A stretch of 22,532 nt of DNA from Hydrogenovibrio sp. UBA654 (GTDB taxonomy: Bacteria; Pseudomonadota; Gammaproteobacteria; Thiomicrospirales; Thiomicrospiraceae): NCBI GenBank assembly GCA_002299585.1, contig DBOE01000022.1:1-22532 (forward strand), written 5' to 3'. This document shows, one piece after another, positions 7,347-15,935 of this stretch. The position numbers and the translations under genes were made by a program. How positions within the stretch are numbered: position 1 is the first letter of the stretch; each line of letters opens with the position of its first letter. The notes under the pieces are model-generated. The model saw nothing but the letters and a program-made list of their open reading frames with translations, ran no database searches and was not told the origin of the DNA.

Positions 7347-8621
7347 TTAAAAAAGGTCATCCGAGGTGATACTCTTACTTCTTTTGTTGTAATTAATTGA
7401 GCGTTTTACGAAAAAATCGCCATGTTTTGTACCAATAATTTCATCATCAAACCATTCTGTTCTTTCAAGAATTACCTCATCGACACTAAATACTTTTTCT
7501 ATACCAATGCCTTGTAGAGAGTTATTAAAACGGTTTTTCATGAATTCTTTAATTTGCTCTTTTGGTAAAAAGTCTATCTCGCCTTTTTCAAAAATCCAAT
7601 CGACAATTTCAGCTTCAGCTTTATAGGCTTGTTTGCATAAGGATTTAACCGCTTGTGCATGATTATCATCAAACCATTCAGGGTTTTCTTGTTTGATAAT
7701 TTGAATTAAATCAGTACCAAAATTACCATGAATTTGTTCTTCTTTAGAGGTAGCTTCTACTACATTGGAGATACCTTTTAAAACATTTTTATGCTTGTTA
7801 AATGACATAATTACTAAGAATTGGGAGAATAAAGAAACATGTTCAATAAACAAAGCAAATAGTAGAATTGATTCAGCATATTCTTGGTTATTTTCGCTAT
7901 TAGCGTGTTTAAGGGCAGATTCAAGATAGCGAACTCGTTTCATAATAGTTGGGTTATCCGCTAGTTTTTCAAACTCATCATTAAGCCCTAAAATCTCTAA
8001 TAGGTGAGAATAGGCATCGTGATGGCGTACTTCAGATTCTGCAAAGGTGGCACCAACCGAGCCTATTTCAGGCTTGGGCATTTTATTATGAACATTTCCC
8101 CAAAAAGTTTTAACCGAGACTTCAATTTGTGAAATAGCTAGCATGGTGCGTTTAATTGCTTCTTGTTCTGGAAGGCTTAAACGAGTTTTAAAGTCGTGAA
8201 TATCGCTAGTAAAGTTAAATTCGGTATGTATCCAATAAGAATGGCGAATGGCATCGACATATTCGAGCATATCTGGGTATTCGTAAGGTTTTAAAAATAC
8301 TCGTTTTTCAAATACATTTTTTTTGCGTTTTAGTTCTTGTTCGTTACGGTATAAGATGTAGGCTTTGGCAACATCTAAAAAATCAGATTGCATTAATTTT
8401 TGTTCAACAATATTCTGAATACCTTCAATTGAAGGGATATATTTAGTATCAGTTAATTTTATATTTTCAAGAACATCTAAAACGGAGTTAGTTATTTGTT
8501 CAGCATCTTCTCTTGACCCTTGCTGAACAGCCTCCATAGATTTACAAATAGCAATAGTTATTTTTTCAGATTTGAATGGTTTTAGTTCGCCATCTCGTTT
8601 ATAGACATATGTAACATGCAT
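7347..8621 (-). CDS. nrdB: Class I ribonucleotide reductase radical subunit with N-terminal ATP-cone
   Basis: The 424-residue product has two parts. Residues 3-95 are a full ATP-cone (YVYKRDGELKPF ... KITIAI ... IEGIQNIVEQKLM ... AKAYILYRNEQE), the allosteric domain normally found at the N-terminus of NrdA. Residues about 110-424 are a ferritin-like NrdB: the metal ligands align as Asp140, Glu197, His200, Glu260, Glu295 and His298, and Tyr204 sits where the stable tyrosyl radical forms (ExxHxxxY). The C-terminus ends in an acidic DDLF tail, as expected for docking into NrdA. NrdB proteins with an N-terminal cone were described in Bacteroidetes (Leeuwenhoekiella blandensis), where dATP drives NrdB tetramerisation and inhibition; the same control is likely here since NrdA has no cone. 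The promoter and two NrdR-like boxes lie just upstream. Translation starts at the ATG at 8621, close to one box, with only a weak ribosome site. Confidence 0.94.
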   Translation of the reverse strand: MHVTYVYKRDGELKPFKSEKITIAICKSMEAVQQGSREDAEQITNSVLDVLENIKLTDTKYIPSIEGIQNIVEQKLMQSDFLDVAKAYILYRNEQELKRKKNVFEKRVFLKPYEYPDMLEYVDAIRHSYWIHTEFNFTSDIHDFKTRLSLPEQEAIKRTMLAISQIEVSVKTFWGNVHNKMPKPEIGSVGATFAESEVRHHDAYSHLLEILGLNDEFEKLADNPTIMKRVRYLESALKHANSENNQEYAESILLFALFIEHVSLFSQFLVIMSFNKHKNVLKGISNVVEATSKEEQIHGNFGTDLIQIIKQENPEWFDDNHAQAVKSLCKQAYKAEAEIVDWIFEKGEIDFLPKEQIKEFMKNRFNNSLQGIGIEKVFSVDEVILERTEWFDDEIIGTKHGDFFVKRSINYNKRSKSITSDDLF

Positions 8622-8629
8622 AGTTAAAT

Positions 8630-8645
8630 CTACTCTATATAGTGA
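8630..8645 (-). promoter_or_regulatory. Proximal NrdR-box-like palindrome upstream of nrdB
   Basis: The 16-mer with core CTCTATATAGTGA matches most of the NrdR consensus (acaCwAtATaTwGtgt as I know it), mainly in its right half. It lies 9-24 nt upstream of the nrdB ATG, so in the leader of the mRNA if the promoter call is right. Its partner box is exactly 31 bp away, the three-helical-turn spacing usual for tandem NrdR sites. Confidence 0.6.
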
Positions 8646-8660
8646 TCATTAATTTAAAAA

Positions 8661-8676
8661 CGCGAATATATAGCGG
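8661..8676 (-). promoter_or_regulatory. Distal NrdR-box-like palindrome overlapping the nrdB -10 element
   Basis: The 16-mer contains AATATATAG, a full match to the central eight positions of the NrdR box but weak at the flanks. It overlaps the predicted -10 hexamer of the nrdB promoter, where bound NrdR would block RNA polymerase. The 31-bp centre-to-centre distance to the proximal box strengthens an otherwise partial match. Confidence 0.5.
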
Positions 8677-8693
8677 AAGGATCATAAAGTCAA
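8665..8693 (-). promoter_or_regulatory. sigma70-like promoter for nrdBA
   Basis: On the - strand TTGACT (8693-8688) is followed after 17 nt by TATATT (8670-8665), a near-consensus promoter. Transcription would begin near 8658 and give a leader of about 37 nt. The two NrdR-like boxes lie over the -10 and just downstream of the start point, consistent with NrdR repression. Confidence 0.65.
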
Positions 8694-8950
8694 TAATATA
8701 TTTTTCAACAAAAGTTAGCCTAAAAATATAAAAATTATCTAAGGTATTGATTGGTTAGGAGTTATTAAAAAATTGAACAAAAAGAGAGAGGATATAAAAT
8801 TTTTTTACTTCAAAAAAAATTTATTTATAGCTGCGTATAATATGTTTTTATTGTTTGTGAGATTTCTAGCAGAAGCTATATATGAATAATTATGTAAATC
8901 TAAAATTATAAATACTTTAAAATTACCCCATTAAGAATTTGAGAGATATT
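8694..8950. other. AT-rich intergenic region between nrdB and map promoters
   Basis: The full nrdB-map divergent gap spans 8622-8950. Beyond the nrdB control elements it is very AT-rich and holds no plausible gene, RNA or strong stem-loop that I can see. Two possible forward promoters for map are present: a perfect TATAAT at 8836-8841 without a good -35, and TTGAAC (8773-8778) with TAAAAT (8795-8800) at a 16-nt spacing. Confidence 0.6.
8836..8841 (+). promoter_or_regulatory. Possible -10 element for map-glnD
   Basis: A consensus TATAAT lies 109 nt upstream of the map ATG, with TG two bases further upstream than the extended -10 position. No convincing -35 hexamer is found at 16-18 nt, so this is a tentative call. 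It would give a leader of about 100 nt. Confidence 0.35.
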
Positions 8951-9730
8951 ATGGCAATAAAGATTAAATCAACTAAAGAAATAGAAAAACTTAGAGTTGC
9001 GGGGAAATTAGCAGCTGAAGTTTTAGGAATGATTGGTAAACATGTTAAAGCAGGTGTTACTACCGAATACCTAGACAAAATAATGCACAATTTTATGGTT
9101 AACGAGCAAGGCACTATACCTGCTACTTTAAACTATAATGGTTTTCCTGCTTCTAGTTGTATTTCTATTAACCATGTAGTTTGTCATGGAATCCCATCAA
9201 ACAAAAAACTTAAAAAAGGTGATCTCGTTAATATTGATATTACTGTAATTAAAGATGGTTATCATGGCGATAGTAGCAAAATGTTTGAAATTAATCTGGT
9301 AAAACCTTTTTCTAATAGGCTAAATAAGGTTGCAAGAGAGTGTTTATGGCTAGGTATTGAACAGGTTAAACCAGGTGCTACTTTTTATGATATTGCCTTA
9401 GCAATCGAAACTCATGCGCATAAAAATAACTTTTCAATAGTGAAAGAATATTGTGGCCATGGCATTGGTGCTGAATTTCATGAAGAACCACAGGTATTAC
9501 ATTACACATCACCAGAACTTAAAGATTTAGTTTTAAAAAAAGGCATGGTTTTTACCATTGAGCCGATGATTAATTTGGGTAAACCAGAAATTAGGCTCTT
9601 AGCTGATAACTGGACGGTGGTAACTAAAGATAAAAAGCTATCTGCACAATGGGAGCATACTATTTTGGTTACTAGTACAGGTTATGAGGTTTTAACTTTA
9701 CGAACGGATGAGATGCCTTTTTTTCCTTAG
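8951..9730 (+). CDS. map: Methionine aminopeptidase type I
   Basis: This cytoplasmic metalloenzyme removes the initiator methionine from nascent proteins. I start it at the ATG at 8951 (259 residues, MAIKIKSTKEIEKLRVAG), because a GAGAG ribosome site lies 5 nt upstream; the in-frame TTG at 8939 would place that site inside the gene. All five metal ligands appear at positions nearly identical to E. coli Map: Asp96 (NIDITV), Asp107 (HGDSS), His170 (GHGIGAEFHEEP), Glu204 (TIEPMI) and Glu235 (QWEHTIL). His78 (VCHGIP) matches the substrate-binding His. There is no N-terminal zinc-finger or SH3-binding extension, so it is the simple type Ia form. The stop is followed after 8 nt by glnD, whose ribosome site overlaps the map stop, so the two are probably one transcript. 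In E. coli map and glnD are also neighbours but divergent. Confidence 0.96.
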   Translation: MAIKIKSTKEIEKLRVAGKLAAEVLGMIGKHVKAGVTTEYLDKIMHNFMVNEQGTIPATLNYNGFPASSCISINHVVCHGIPSNKKLKKGDLVNIDITVIKDGYHGDSSKMFEINLVKPFSNRLNKVARECLWLGIEQVKPGATFYDIALAIETHAHKNNFSIVKEYCGHGIGAEFHEEPQVLHYTSPELKDLVLKKGMVFTIEPMINLGKPEIRLLADNWTVVTKDKKLSAQWEHTILVTSTGYEVLTLRTDEMPFFP

Positions 9731-9738
9731 GAGATGTA

Positions 9739-12369
9739 ATGAAAAACAAAATTGATCAGTTTATAGAAATACTAAAAACTAAATCTTTTAAAGAAATTCT
9801 ACCTGCAGGTAAGAGTCTTATTGCAGAGTTTTCAGAACAGCAATATAACCAATTTGATAAGGGAGTATCCGTAAAAGATTTACTGCTTAAACGCTCTATC
9901 TTTACAGATCAACTTTTAACTAAACTTTGGCAACATTTTTTTTCTGTTAAAGCACAGCAATGCTTAACTTTATTTGCCGTTGGTGGTTATGGGCGTAGAG
10001 AACTACAACCCTACTCTGATATTGATATTCTTATTTTTGGAGAAGATTATGAGCAGTATTCAGACAATATTGCTGAATTTATTACTTTACTTTGGGATAT
10101 TGGTTATGAAGTTGGTCATGCGGTTAGGAATCTAGAGCAAACTATAGGGACTGCTAAAAATGATTTATCAACAGCTACCAACTTAATTGAATTTAGATTT
10201 ATAGCTGGGGCAATTTTTAACATAAAATATCTACAAAACATTTGGGATAACGATGATTTTTGGCCAAGCATTCAGTTTTTTGAAGCTAAACTGGAAGAGC
10301 AGGAGTCTCGACATAATCGTTTTCAAAATACTATTTATCAATTAGAACCAAACATAAAAGAAAGCCCTGGAGGCTTAAGAGATATTCACACTATTTTATG
10401 GATAGCCAAACGCCATTATAAAGCCAGCTCTCTTCAAGAATTAGTAACCCATGAGTTTATAAATCAAACTGAATATGAAGAGATTATTGATGCTTACCGT
10501 TATCTAAACCAAGTAAGATTTTCTTTACATAAACTAAAAAAACGCAACGAAAATAGGCTATTATTAGAGCATCAGCAAAGCCTTGCTGAACAACAGGGCT
10601 TAACCTATGAGGTTTTAACCAAATCAGTTGAAGCTTTTATGAAACCCTATTATAAAAAAATTCAAACAGTAGCAAAATTAAATGAAATTTTAATTCAGCA
10701 CTTTAAAGAAGAAATCTTTAAAGCTAAAGAAGATCGTATCTATGAAATAAACCCAAGGTTTAATTTAGTAAATAATTATTTAGACGCAAAAAAAAAGAAT
10801 ATCTTCAATAAAAATCCAACAGCTCTATTAGAAATATTTATTATCTTAGAGGACAAAAAAAAATTAATCCAAGGCATTCGTTCACGAACCATTAGATTAA
10901 TCCGTAACAATCTACACTTAATTGACCAACAATTTAGAGATGATCCAATAAATAAAGCCTTATTTTTAGAGATATTTAGACAACCCCAGGGGGTAACAGC
11001 CTCTTTGCAGCGTATGCATACCTATGGAATCTTAGGGGCCTATTTACCTGCCTTTCAAAAAGTTACTGGTTTGATGCAATTTAATATTTTTCATGCCTAT
11101 ACAGTTGATGAGCATACTTTATTAGTTATCCGTAATCTTAGAAGGTTTTTTATAAATAAATTTTCATTCGAGTTTCCTACTGCCCACCAAGTTGCTTCAC
11201 AAATATGCAAACCAGACGTTTTATTACTAGCAGGGTTATTTCATGATATAGCAAAAGGAAGGCAAGGAGTCCATGAGGAAAATGGTGCTGTAGATGCTAA
11301 ACTTTTTGGTGAATATCATAATTTATCTAGTAAAGATACCGAGCTACTAAGCTGGTTAGTTTTAAAGCATTTAGATTTTTCTTTTGTTGCACAAAAAAAG
11401 GATCTTTCCGACCCTGAAGTAATTAGTGATTTTGCAATTAATATGAAATCACAAGAAAGACTAGATTATTTATATTTGCTAACTGTTGCTGATGTTGTCT
11501 CAACTTCTCCAGATGTTTGGAATGACTGGAAAAACCAACTATTTTTACGCCTATATAACTCAACTAGCCAAGAACTAGATGCCTCTATAACCCTGCCAAA
11601 AAGTCGAGCTAAATTAGCATTACTCCATAGAGAAAAAGCAATAGAAGCTTTAAATAAACGAGCCATTAAACAAGAGCAATACCAAAGTCTTTGGTCTGAG
11701 TTTAAAAACACAGAATTTTTTAGTCGTCAAAATTATATGGAAATTGTAAGAATAACCATAATTTTAATAGCAAGAAGCAACCATAAAATAATAACCAGCA
11801 TAGCACCAAAATCACAACGAGGGGCTACTGAACTACTAATATTAATGGAAGACCGAGATTTTTTATTTTCGCAAATAACCAAAGAGATTTATTTATTACT
11901 ATTAAACATAGTAGAGGCTAAAATTTACACAGGTACAAAAGGCAAAACCTTAGTTGTTGTTCATCTCTTAGATAAAAATAATGAGGCTATTAAAGATCAA
12001 AAATTAATAGAGCAAATAAATGAAACACTACAATATGAACTAAGCCTATCAGATGTAGAGCCTACCGATATTAATAAAAAAGAATCTAGGTTGTTACAAG
12101 TATTTGATACCGAAACTAAAATAAGCTATCAAAAAATAGACCATAAAAAAACAGAACTAACCATCAAGACTAAAGATATATGTGGTTTGCTAGCAAAAAT
12201 AGGAAAAGGTCTAAAGGAATCTAAAATAAGAATGCTAGATGCAAAAATAAATACGGTTGGCGAAAAAGTAGAAGATGTATTTTTAATAAGCACTATCACT
12301 GGTAAAAGCCTAACTTTAGCACAAAAAGAAAATCTAACTTTAAACTTGTTAGAATCCATACATAGCTGA
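9739..12369 (+). CDS. glnD: Bifunctional PII uridylyltransferase / uridylyl-removing enzyme
   Basis: GlnD senses glutamine and adds or removes UMP on PII proteins, linking nitrogen status to glutamine synthetase and Ntr control. The 876-residue product has the family's usual length (890 in E. coli) and domain order. The nucleotidyltransferase domain carries VGGYGRRELQPYSDIDI (Gly82-Gly83, Asp94, Asp96). The GlnD linker follows with ESPGGLRDIHTILWIAKR. The HD domain (uridylyl-removing) has LFHDIAKGRQGVHEENGA with His502-Asp503 and LVLKHLDFSFVAQKKDLSDPEVI. Two ACT domains close the chain: one from about residue 694 (RGATELLILMEDRD), one from about 802 (KTELTIKTKDICGLLAKIG). The ATG is preceded by GGAG overlapping the map stop. 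The gene ends 14 nt from the convergent batD end and I see no terminator between them. No PII or amtB gene is in the window. Confidence 0.96.
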   Translation: MKNKIDQFIEILKTKSFKEILPAGKSLIAEFSEQQYNQFDKGVSVKDLLLKRSIFTDQLLTKLWQHFFSVKAQQCLTLFAVGGYGRRELQPYSDIDILIFGEDYEQYSDNIAEFITLLWDIGYEVGHAVRNLEQTIGTAKNDLSTATNLIEFRFIAGAIFNIKYLQNIWDNDDFWPSIQFFEAKLEEQESRHNRFQNTIYQLEPNIKESPGGLRDIHTILWIAKRHYKASSLQELVTHEFINQTEYEEIIDAYRYLNQVRFSLHKLKKRNENRLLLEHQQSLAEQQGLTYEVLTKSVEAFMKPYYKKIQTVAKLNEILIQHFKEEIFKAKEDRIYEINPRFNLVNNYLDAKKKNIFNKNPTALLEIFIILEDKKKLIQGIRSRTIRLIRNNLHLIDQQFRDDPINKALFLEIFRQPQGVTASLQRMHTYGILGAYLPAFQKVTGLMQFNIFHAYTVDEHTLLVIRNLRRFFINKFSFEFPTAHQVASQICKPDVLLLAGLFHDIAKGRQGVHEENGAVDAKLFGEYHNLSSKDTELLSWLVLKHLDFSFVAQKKDLSDPEVISDFAINMKSQERLDYLYLLTVADVVSTSPDVWNDWKNQLFLRLYNSTSQELDASITLPKSRAKLALLHREKAIEALNKRAIKQEQYQSLWSEFKNTEFFSRQNYMEIVRITIILIARSNHKIITSIAPKSQRGATELLILMEDRDFLFSQITKEIYLLLLNIVEAKIYTGTKGKTLVVVHLLDKNNEAIKDQKLIEQINETLQYELSLSDVEPTDINKKESRLLQVFDTETKISYQKIDHKKTELTIKTKDICGLLAKIGKGLKESKIRMLDAKINTVGEKVEDVFLISTITGKSLTLAQKENLTLNLLESIHS

Positions 12370-12383
12370 TTGGGCTGAAGATC

Positions 12384-13964
12384 TCACAGATAAAGTTGAT
12401 CTAGTTTATCAGGCTTTAATTTATCTTGGTTCTCTGATGGCAAATTTTGTATTTTTTGGCATATTTGTATTAAGCGATTTTCATTTAAGCTTTGATTGTT
12501 AAATAGGTGCGTTTGTAATTGTTGTAGCTCTATTTGTATTATTTTTTTGAGTTGAGTTTCATTAGTTTGCTGTTTTAGCCATATATTTAGTTGTTGATAG
12601 AATATTTTTGGGTCAGTTTGATTACAGAAATCTAGAGTTTTAGTTGTTACTATTTTATTTGGTTTTTTTATAATTACGGTTTTTTTGTTTTTTTGTTTTA
12701 ACCATAAAAATAATGTTACTAGCCAGGCTATGGCAAAAACTAAGGTTAATATTTGCCAGATAAATAAATTTATTTTTGGGCTTTTTTGTAATGGTTTAAG
12801 TTTTTTATTTTCGGCAGTTATTTTTTTAGGTGTACTAGTTGTTATTTTTTTATTTAAGGCAGGTAATATAGTAAAAGTTTTTGCAGCTAGGCTTGCTATT
12901 TCTAATTGGTTAGTTGTGGTATTCCACCAGTGTATTTTATAGTTAGGTATGGCTAGGTTTCCTACATCAGTTGGCACTATAGCTATATCTCTAGTAGCCT
13001 GGCTGATTAAACCATCTTTAGTAATTTGATTTTCTAGCTTTGCTTTATCTGGATAGCTATGAAAATTAGCTTGGTTTTCCAATTCCATTTCTGGTAGCTG
13101 GGCAGCCTGCAAGCCTGAGGCTTGCATTTGCATAGTTCTAGTGATTGAATCACCAACTCTAATTTTGTTGTTTAGTGACCACTGTTCGGCTAGCTTTATA
13201 TTTGTTGCTGGTAGCCAAGGCTCTTGTTTTGGGTAGCTTGGCGGAATGGGCTTGACTCTGATTGTAATTTCACCTGATAAATCATTTACCCTTTTCATAC
13301 GCCCGTTATAGCGGATTTGCCCTGTAAAAATTTGTGGGGTAATTTTTAACTCACCACTTTTTTGTGGAAAGACTGCCCACTTCCATTCATAAACTTCATA
13401 GTTGTTACCATTAATGGTTTTTTCGTAGGTGGTTTGTTTAACTAATTGTTTAGCTATAGCATCTTTAAATAATGGTGGGCGAGTGTTGCCCCTTATTAAT
13501 ACACCTAGATGGTAAAAGTGTAGCGTATAAATAATTTGTTGTTGTACAAATACTTTGTTGGTATCAACTTTTGCCTCAAAAAAACTAGTGCCATGTTGTC
13601 TTTGATTTTGTGCTACTTTGCTAACGGTTATTTTTATTGGTTGGCTGGCTACATTACCAAGTTTAAACGGAGGTATAACTAGGTCTCCAGTTTGTTTGGG
13701 GGTTAGCCTTAAATCCCACCTAGTATGGGATTCAAAGCTACCATTAATCATGGTTATTTGATTAGACTGTTGCTTGCCTAAAATCTCAAATTGATCTTGT
13801 AAGTTAGAAAAATCTGGGCTAGATAAGCTTTGAAAATCAGTTTGTACTATTAAGGTGATAATATCACCTAGTTCAATATTTTGCCTATCTACTTTAGTAA
13901 CTAGGCTGTTAGCAAATGCATTGTTTGTAACTAAAACTAGTATTATTAAAAAATATTTTTTCAT
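12384..13964 (-). CDS. batD: BatD-like protein ('oxygen tolerance' family)
   Basis: Exported protein of the Bat operon. I prefer the start at 13964 (526 residues, MKKYFLIILVLVTNNAFA) because AAGG lies 5 nt upstream; an in-frame ATG four codons earlier (13976) lacks such a site. A Sec signal peptide ends near residue 18 (AFA-NS). The following 370 or so residues are beta-rich, typical of BatD (DRQNIELGDIITLIVQTDF, EILGKQQSNQITMINGS, RWDLRLTPKQTGDLVIPP, VYEWKWAVFPQKSGEL). A single membrane helix follows at about residues 400-420 (LFIWQILTLVFAIAWLVTLFLWL), then a cytoplasmic tail of about 100 residues. The likely role is a periplasm-facing scaffold working with the von Willebrand A proteins BatA/BatB. 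It is the last gene of the operon, about 18 nt after batB. Function beyond 'envelope stress/aerotolerance' is not established for this family. Confidence 0.85.
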   Translation of the reverse strand: MKKYFLIILVLVTNNAFANSLVTKVDRQNIELGDIITLIVQTDFQSLSSPDFSNLQDQFEILGKQQSNQITMINGSFESHTRWDLRLTPKQTGDLVIPPFKLGNVASQPIKITVSKVAQNQRQHGTSFFEAKVDTNKVFVQQQIIYTLHFYHLGVLIRGNTRPPLFKDAIAKQLVKQTTYEKTINGNNYEVYEWKWAVFPQKSGELKITPQIFTGQIRYNGRMKRVNDLSGEITIRVKPIPPSYPKQEPWLPATNIKLAEQWSLNNKIRVGDSITRTMQMQASGLQAAQLPEMELENQANFHSYPDKAKLENQITKDGLISQATRDIAIVPTDVGNLAIPNYKIHWWNTTTNQLEIASLAAKTFTILPALNKKITTSTPKKITAENKKLKPLQKSPKINLFIWQILTLVFAIAWLVTLFLWLKQKNKKTVIIKKPNKIVTTKTLDFCNQTDPKIFYQQLNIWLKQQTNETQLKKIIQIELQQLQTHLFNNQSLNENRLIQICQKIQNLPSENQDKLKPDKLDQLYL

Positions 13965-13982
13965 ATTAACCTTCATACTTTA

Positions 13983-15935
13983 TTACCAGATTTTACCTTG
14001 TTTAGTGGTTGATTTTTGCTGTTGATACTGATATTCAAACTTATTTTTTAAGAATAGTCCAGGTTCATCTGGTATTTGATTTAGCCATGCTTTTTGAGCC
14101 TGCTCAGCTTCGGTTAGATCTTTTTTGGTAGTTGCTTTGTTGTTAGTGGCTTGATCCTGCTGGTTGCTTTTATCTGGTTTTTTGCCTGATTTTTTGTCCT
14201 GTTCTGCCTTATTTGCTTGCTTTTTAGTTGCTGGTTTATCGCTATCTTTACCATTTTTACCTGGCTTTTTACCTTCTTCGGTTGATGATTTTTTGGAATT
14301 TTTTTTATCACTTTGTTTGTTGTCTTGTTTCTTTTTATTATCTTCATTGTGTTGTTGCTTACTTTTACTCTCACTCTTAGAGTCATCTTTTGGACCATTT
14401 CTTGGTTTTTTTTGCTGGCCGTCTTTATCTTGTTGTTGCTCTTTATTTTGCCCTTTACCCTGTTGTGATTGTTGATTTTGTTTTTTCTGTTGTTGTTTAG
14501 CAATTATTTGTTTAATTATTTGTAGGTTCTTTTCTGCTTGTTTAAAGCTGGGATTTAGTTGTAGTGCTTTTTCTAATTGTTTTTGTGCATCAGCAAATTG
14601 CCCCTGTTTTGCAAGGGAGTTAGCTTGGTTAAACCTGCCAGTGGGGCTTTTGTCTAGTTCAAATTGCTTTTCTGCCTTGGTAAATTCTTGCAAGCGATAA
14701 TAGCTAGAGCCTTTCCATTGCGGAGATTCAAGTTTGTTGTTAGCGGCTTTATAATCTTGTTGTTGCCAGCTTTCATAGCCTTGTTGGTTAGATGATTTAA
14801 AAAAATCTAAAAAATTAACCTTACTAAGGCTTTTAGTATTACTTTCTGCTGCCTCTTCTGCATAGCTTGTTGGGCTAAAACCTAGTAAAGGGGGGAACAT
14901 AATTGTCCAAATAACTACCCAGCTTAATACCCAGCCTCGGCGATAAGAAAAGCCAATTAATAGAGCAAGCGGTAACAGTAAATAAATGCCATTATCTAAC
15001 CAGCTAGCCATAGTTTTTTCTGGTTTATCCTTTTGTTGAGAGTTAGTTTTTTGTGTAGTTTTTTGTTTACCAAGAGCAAATTCTGTAGCGAGGCTTTTAA
15101 TATCACTATTATCATTTGTCATATAAATAAGCCTGGCATTTAAACTATCTGCTAAGGTTTCTAACTTAGCTGTTGGTAGTCTGCTAATAATTATTTTACC
15201 CTTTTCATCTTTTAGTAGACCGTGTTCTGGCACAGAGATAGGGGCTCCTTTTTTGGTACCTATGGCTAGGAGGCTTAATTGAATATTGCTTGGTGTAACA
15301 AGAGATTTTATAGTAGAAATTTGTTGTTCATCAATATCATCTAAAATCCAAATAATTCGCCCATTTTTAATTCTTGATTGTTTTAATAGCTCCACTGCTT
15401 TATTAATAGCCTGCACCGCATCAGAACCAAAAGAGGGCATAATCACGGGATTAATGCTTGGCAGTAGTGAAATAATGGTGCTGTTATCATCAGAGATAGG
15501 GCTAAGCACATGGGCTGAGCCAGAATAAACTACTAAACCAGTAGATAGATGAGGGTTTGCGGTTAAAAAATCGATTAATTTGTATCTTGCTCTAGTCATA
15601 CGGCTAGGCTTAATATCTTCGCCGAGCATAGATAACGAGGTATCTAATACAATAACTGTGCCTTGTTGTATTTTCTCTGCTGGTTGTTTAACCTGTTGCC
15701 AACTAGGCCCTGCTAAAGCAACCAAGCTAATAAGCCAAATAATTGCTAGCCCAATTAGTGGTAAAGTTGACTTTTTTTGAAGTCTACTGTCATCAAATAA
15801 AACCTTTTGAAAACTAGGCTCGATGATATTTTGCCAGTTGCCTTGTTGTAGTTGGTGTTTAAAGATAAACCATAATAAAATTATTACAGGTATTAAAGCC
15901 CATAACCATTCGGGTCGTAAAAAATGTAAGCTCAT
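13983..15935 (-). CDS. batB: BatB/BatC-type VWA protein with TPR region and Lys/Gln-rich tail
   Basis: The 650-residue membrane protein has an N-terminal pair of helices (residues 10-26 and 57-76) and a von Willebrand factor A domain from about residue 92 with the MIDAS motif DTSLS (Asp98, Ser100, Ser102). Two more hydrophobic segments lie at 314-354. TPR-like repeats from about 385 to 475 (GYESWQQQDYKAANNKL, FNQANSLAKQGQFADAQKQLEKALQLNP) follow. Residues 481-602 are a low-complexity run of Lys, Gln, Asn, Asp and Ser. A conserved tail IPDEPGLFLKNKFEYQYQ closes the chain. In Bacteroides the TPR part is a separate protein, BatC; the fused form here is the common proteobacterial arrangement. The start overlaps the batA stop by one base (TAATG). 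It probably forms a complex with BatA and BatD facing the periplasm. A G6 run lies at 14890-14895 on the + strand. Confidence 0.9.
   Translation of the reverse strand: MSLHFLRPEWLWALIPVIILLWFIFKHQLQQGNWQNIIEPSFQKVLFDDSRLQKKSTLPLIGLAIIWLISLVALAGPSWQQVKQPAEKIQQGTVIVLDTSLSMLGEDIKPSRMTRARYKLIDFLTANPHLSTGLVVYSGSAHVLSPISDDNSTIISLLPSINPVIMPSFGSDAVQAINKAVELLKQSRIKNGRIIWILDDIDEQQISTIKSLVTPSNIQLSLLAIGTKKGAPISVPEHGLLKDEKGKIIISRLPTAKLETLADSLNARLIYMTNDNSDIKSLATEFALGKQKTTQKTNSQQKDKPEKTMASWLDNGIYLLLPLALLIGFSYRRGWVLSWVVIWTIMFPPLLGFSPTSYAEEAAESNTKSLSKVNFLDFFKSSNQQGYESWQQQDYKAANNKLESPQWKGSSYYRLQEFTKAEKQFELDKSPTGRFNQANSLAKQGQFADAQKQLEKALQLNPSFKQAEKNLQIIKQIIAKQQQKKQNQQSQQGKGQNKEQQQDKDGQQKKPRNGPKDDSKSESKSKQQHNEDNKKKQDNKQSDKKNSKKSSTEEGKKPGKNGKDSDKPATKKQANKAEQDKKSGKKPDKSNQQDQATNNKATTKKDLTEAEQAQKAWLNQIPDEPGLFLKNKFEYQYQQQKSTTKQGKIW
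14160..14540 (-). repeat. Low-complexity Lys/Gln-rich coding stretch in batB
   Basis: About 120 codons of batB use mostly AAA/AAG/CAA/AAT/GAT, giving a strongly purine-biased coding strand and a pyrimidine-rich + strand. It encodes a presumably disordered, highly charged linker between the TPR part and the conserved C-terminal tail. No exact tandem unit is visible. The bias also creates long open frames in other frames that are not genes. Confidence 0.7.

Noticed and set aside
8939..8950. TTG at 8939 as the map start
   Set aside because: The GAGAG ribosome site lies after it, and the ATG at 8951 gives the normal length and ligand numbering.
12370..12383. Terminator between glnD and batD
   Set aside because: The 14-nt gap holds no inverted repeat or T-run; the genes simply converge.
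14114..14503. Long alternative open frames on both strands across 14114-14503
   Set aside because: They are by-products of the Lys/Gln-rich low-complexity region of batB; their composition is skewed and there is no ribosome site or fold.
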